DNA of 64,000 nucleotides from the NCBI RefSeq assembly GCF_042140125.1, contig NZ_CP159473.1; one strand, 5' to 3'. The number at the start of each line of letters is the position of its first letter. The first letter of the stretch is position 1. The notes beneath the pieces were generated by a model. The model was not told where the DNA came from. It was given only the letters and a program-made list of their open reading frames with translations, and did no database searches. This DNA comes from Rhodophyticola sp017644125. Lineage in GTDB: Bacteria; Pseudomonadota; Alphaproteobacteria; Rhodobacterales; Rhodobacteraceae. This document shows positions 62,600 through 64,000 of this stretch, one piece after another. Made by a program: the position numbers and the translations under genes.

Positions 62600-63067
62600 T
62601 CAATCCTCGAACTTGTCGGAAATGCGGGCCAGCGCAGTGCTCAGGTCGCTGGCCATGTCGGGGCCGATCTCGGCCAGCATCGCATCCAGCCACGCCTCAT
62701 GCGCCTCGGCCTGACGGACGAACTCCTCCTTGCCCTTCTGGGTCAGCCGCGCGCGCGCCGCCCGCCGATCCCCTGGGACCTGTTCCCGCAGGGCGAACCC
62801 GTCTTCTGCAAGCCGGTCGACGATGCCCGTGACATTACCGTTCGACACCATCAGAAACCGTGAAAGTTCGCTCATTTTCAGGCCCTTGGGATGGCGGTGC
62901 AGGGCGGCCATCACATCGAAGCGCGGCAGGGTCGTGGCGAATTCAAGCCGCAGCCGTTCCCGCAACTCGGCCTCGACAAGCCGGGTGGTCTTCAGCAGGC
63001 GCAGCCAGAGACGCAGTCGCTCCTTGCTCTCGGGCTCGAACGGGTCCGGATTTGGATTGGTATTCAT
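62600..63067 (-). CDS. MarR-family regulator of the 2-aminobenzoate cluster
   Basis: 155-residue MarR regulator. The recognition region is SELSRFLMVSNGNVTGIVDRL and the wing REQVPGDRRAARARLTQKG. MarR repressors in aromatic-acid operons usually sense the aryl-CoA; that is assumed here. It overlaps the SDR stop by four bases and lies inside the operon it may control. Confidence 0.9.
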   Translation of the reverse strand: MNTNPNPDPFEPESKERLRLWLRLLKTTRLVEAELRERLRLEFATTLPRFDVMAALHRHPKGLKMSELSRFLMVSNGNVTGIVDRLAEDGFALREQVPGDRRAARARLTQKGKEEFVRQAEAHEAWLDAMLAEIGPDMASDLSTALARISDKFED

Positions 63068-63819
63068 ATTTCACCTCCTGACATGCTGAGTGCGTGGCCG
63101 TTGACCGATTGCGCGCCGTCGGAGCAGAGCCAGAGAACCGCTTCGGCCACCTCCGACGTCTGCACGAACCGGTCCTGCGGGTTGCTCCGGCGGAGTGAGC
63201 TGGCGGCGTCTTCGGCGCTCATTCCGGTCCTGTCGACGATGGTCGCGATGGAACGGTCCAGAAGCGGCGTTTCGATGAAGCCGGGACAGACCGCGTTGAC
63301 GGTGATGCCGGTTCTCGCCAATTCCAGCGCAAGCGCGCGGGTCAGCCCCACGACCCCGTGCTTGGCCGCGCAATAGCCCGACACATAAGGGTATCCCTTG
63401 AGACCGGCGGTGGAGGCGATCGCGATCATCCGCCCCCACCGGCGCGACGTCATGTCCGGCAGGGCGGCCTGCCAGAGGTTGAAGACGCCCGCCAGATTGA
63501 CCGACAGGTCGCGGGCCAGATCCCCCACAGCCATCCGCGAAAACGGAATGCTCTCTGCCGCGCCTGCATTGGCGATGGCGATGTCGACGGGGCCCTGCGC
63601 CGCGCGGGCTTCGTCCAGCGCCGATCTGACCGCATCGGCATCGGTCACGTCGCAGCTGAGCGCCAGCGCGCCGGTCCGGTCCGCGACCGACCGCAACGGG
63701 TCAGGCCGGCGGCCCAGTATCGTGACCTTGCCGCCCAGAGCCGCCGCGCGCAGCGCGATTTCGGCGCCGACCCCGGTGCCTCCGCCGGTTATGACGATAT
63801 GTCTGCCTGTCATGCTCAT
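63064..63819 (-). CDS. Short-chain dehydrogenase/reductase of the 2-aminobenzoate cluster
   Basis: 251-residue classical SDR. Cofactor motif TGGGTGVGAEIA, NAG in IANAGAAES, catalytic Ser in IASTAG and YxxxK in GYCAAKHG. It probably oxidises a hydroxyacyl-CoA intermediate of the pathway. The ATG at 63819 overlaps the stop of the upstream flavin enzyme (ATGA) and has GGAGG upstream; 63813 is an alternative. Confidence 0.9.
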   Translation of the reverse strand: MSMTGRHIVITGGGTGVGAEIALRAAALGGKVTILGRRPDPLRSVADRTGALALSCDVTDADAVRSALDEARAAQGPVDIAIANAGAAESIPFSRMAVGDLARDLSVNLAGVFNLWQAALPDMTSRRWGRMIAIASTAGLKGYPYVSGYCAAKHGVVGLTRALALELARTGITVNAVCPGFIETPLLDRSIATIVDRTGMSAEDAASSLRRSNPQDRFVQTSEVAEAVLWLCSDGAQSVNGHALSMSGGEI

Positions 63820-64000
63820 GCCCGGATCGCCTCCGCTTCGCGGTCGGCCAGTCGCCACGCCTGATCGCGGCCCGCCTCGTAAGGCAGGGGCCAGATGGCA
63901 TGGCGGTCGCCGATCCGCGCGGCCTCGTGAAACGTCCAGTAGGGATCGGCCAGATGCGGGCGGCCAAGGGCTACCAGATCGGCGCGGCCCGCCATCAGGA
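63816..64000 (-). CDS. C-terminus of an OYE-type flavin enzyme, probably 2-aminobenzoyl-CoA/salicylyl-CoA hydroxylase-reductase (partial)
   Basis: Only the last 60 residues are in the window; the gene continues past base 64000. The fragment is the end of an old yellow enzyme-type barrel (AGRADLVALGRPHLADPYW, then FHEAARIGD). In clusters with this gene order the protein is usually a bifunctional salicylyl-CoA 5-hydroxylase or 2-aminobenzoyl-CoA monooxygenase/reductase, with a monooxygenase domain fused to an OYE reductase domain. The stop TGA overlaps the SDR start. The long N-terminal part could not be checked. Confidence 0.7.
   Translation of the reverse strand, partial: LMAGRADLVALGRPHLADPYWTFHEAARIGDRHAIWPLPYEAGRDQAWRLADREAEAIRA

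Noticed and set aside
1..64000. CRISPR arrays, tRNA or rRNA genes, insertion sequences
   Set aside because: No regularly spaced direct repeats, cloverleaf sequences, rRNA stretches or transposase motifs were recognised on reading either strand.

Overview
The window is a gene-dense, GC-rich chromosomal segment of an alphaproteobacterium, most probably a Rhodobacteraceae/Paracoccaceae member of the roseobacter type. The evidence is a bhcR-bhcABCD beta-hydroxyaspartate cycle cluster, a ctaC-ctaB-small ORF-ctaG-ctaE cytochrome aa3 operon, the pairs mce/DUF1467 and pleD/DUF3572, an H-NOX/diguanylate cyclase pair, and TRAP transporters. I see no rRNA, tRNA, CRISPR array, insertion sequence or phage gene. 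No intergenic gap exceeds about 300 bases.

Layout. 1-4964: beta-hydroxyaspartate cycle (bhcD cut by the window start, then bhcC, bhcB and bhcA on the minus strand) with the divergent IclR regulator bhcR. 5035-15000: housekeeping and unknown genes (GNAT, receiver protein, methylmalonyl-CoA epimerase, DUF1467, EI24-type membrane protein, topA, secreted protein, dprA, membrane protein, tldD). 15133-19405: cytochrome c oxidase structural and assembly genes, ending in surf1. 19416-22647: thrC, an M16 protease and a GNAT, closely coupled. 22712-30408: FAD-linked oxidase, metG, YceI, MFS, aldo/keto reductase, and an unusual fusion of a degenerate carnitine-dehydrogenase-like domain with a thioesterase. 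30405-35278: XRE regulator divergent from a fatty-acid desaturase, two transporters, Nudix and DUF983. 35452-37481: EF-hand protein, ECF sigma factor, putative anti-sigma and periplasmic sensor. 37614-43983: c-di-GMP region with PleD and an H-NOX/GGDEF pair, plus MarR, HAD and an MttB-family methyltransferase. 44033-47558: MFS, aldehyde dehydrogenase and SDR.

47598-58118 looks like an accessory catabolic region. A minus-strand operon (enolase-superfamily enzyme, DadA-like oxidase, TRAP P-Q-M subunits, extra permease) lies opposite a LysR gene with a clear T-N11-A palindrome. Next to it, a ThDP enzyme lies opposite a GntR/FCD regulator, with a perfect CTGTATACAG operator-like palindrome between them; the regulator is followed by an Asp/Glu-racemase-family gene. 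58182-64000 is a compact, largely overlapping minus-strand operon matching the CoA-dependent 2-aminobenzoate (anthranilate) pathway: C-terminus of a flavin hydroxylase/reductase, SDR, MarR, crotonase, acyl-CoA dehydrogenase, aryl-CoA ligase, thioesterase and RidA.

Most noteworthy: an H-NOX homologue with no histidine after residue 59, so no canonical proximal heme ligand, co-translated with an apparently intact diguanylate cyclase; the pseudo-dehydrogenase/thioesterase fusion; several well-formed operator palindromes; and the uncharacterised TRAP/DadA/enolase-family operon. All functional calls rest on motif recognition without database searches.
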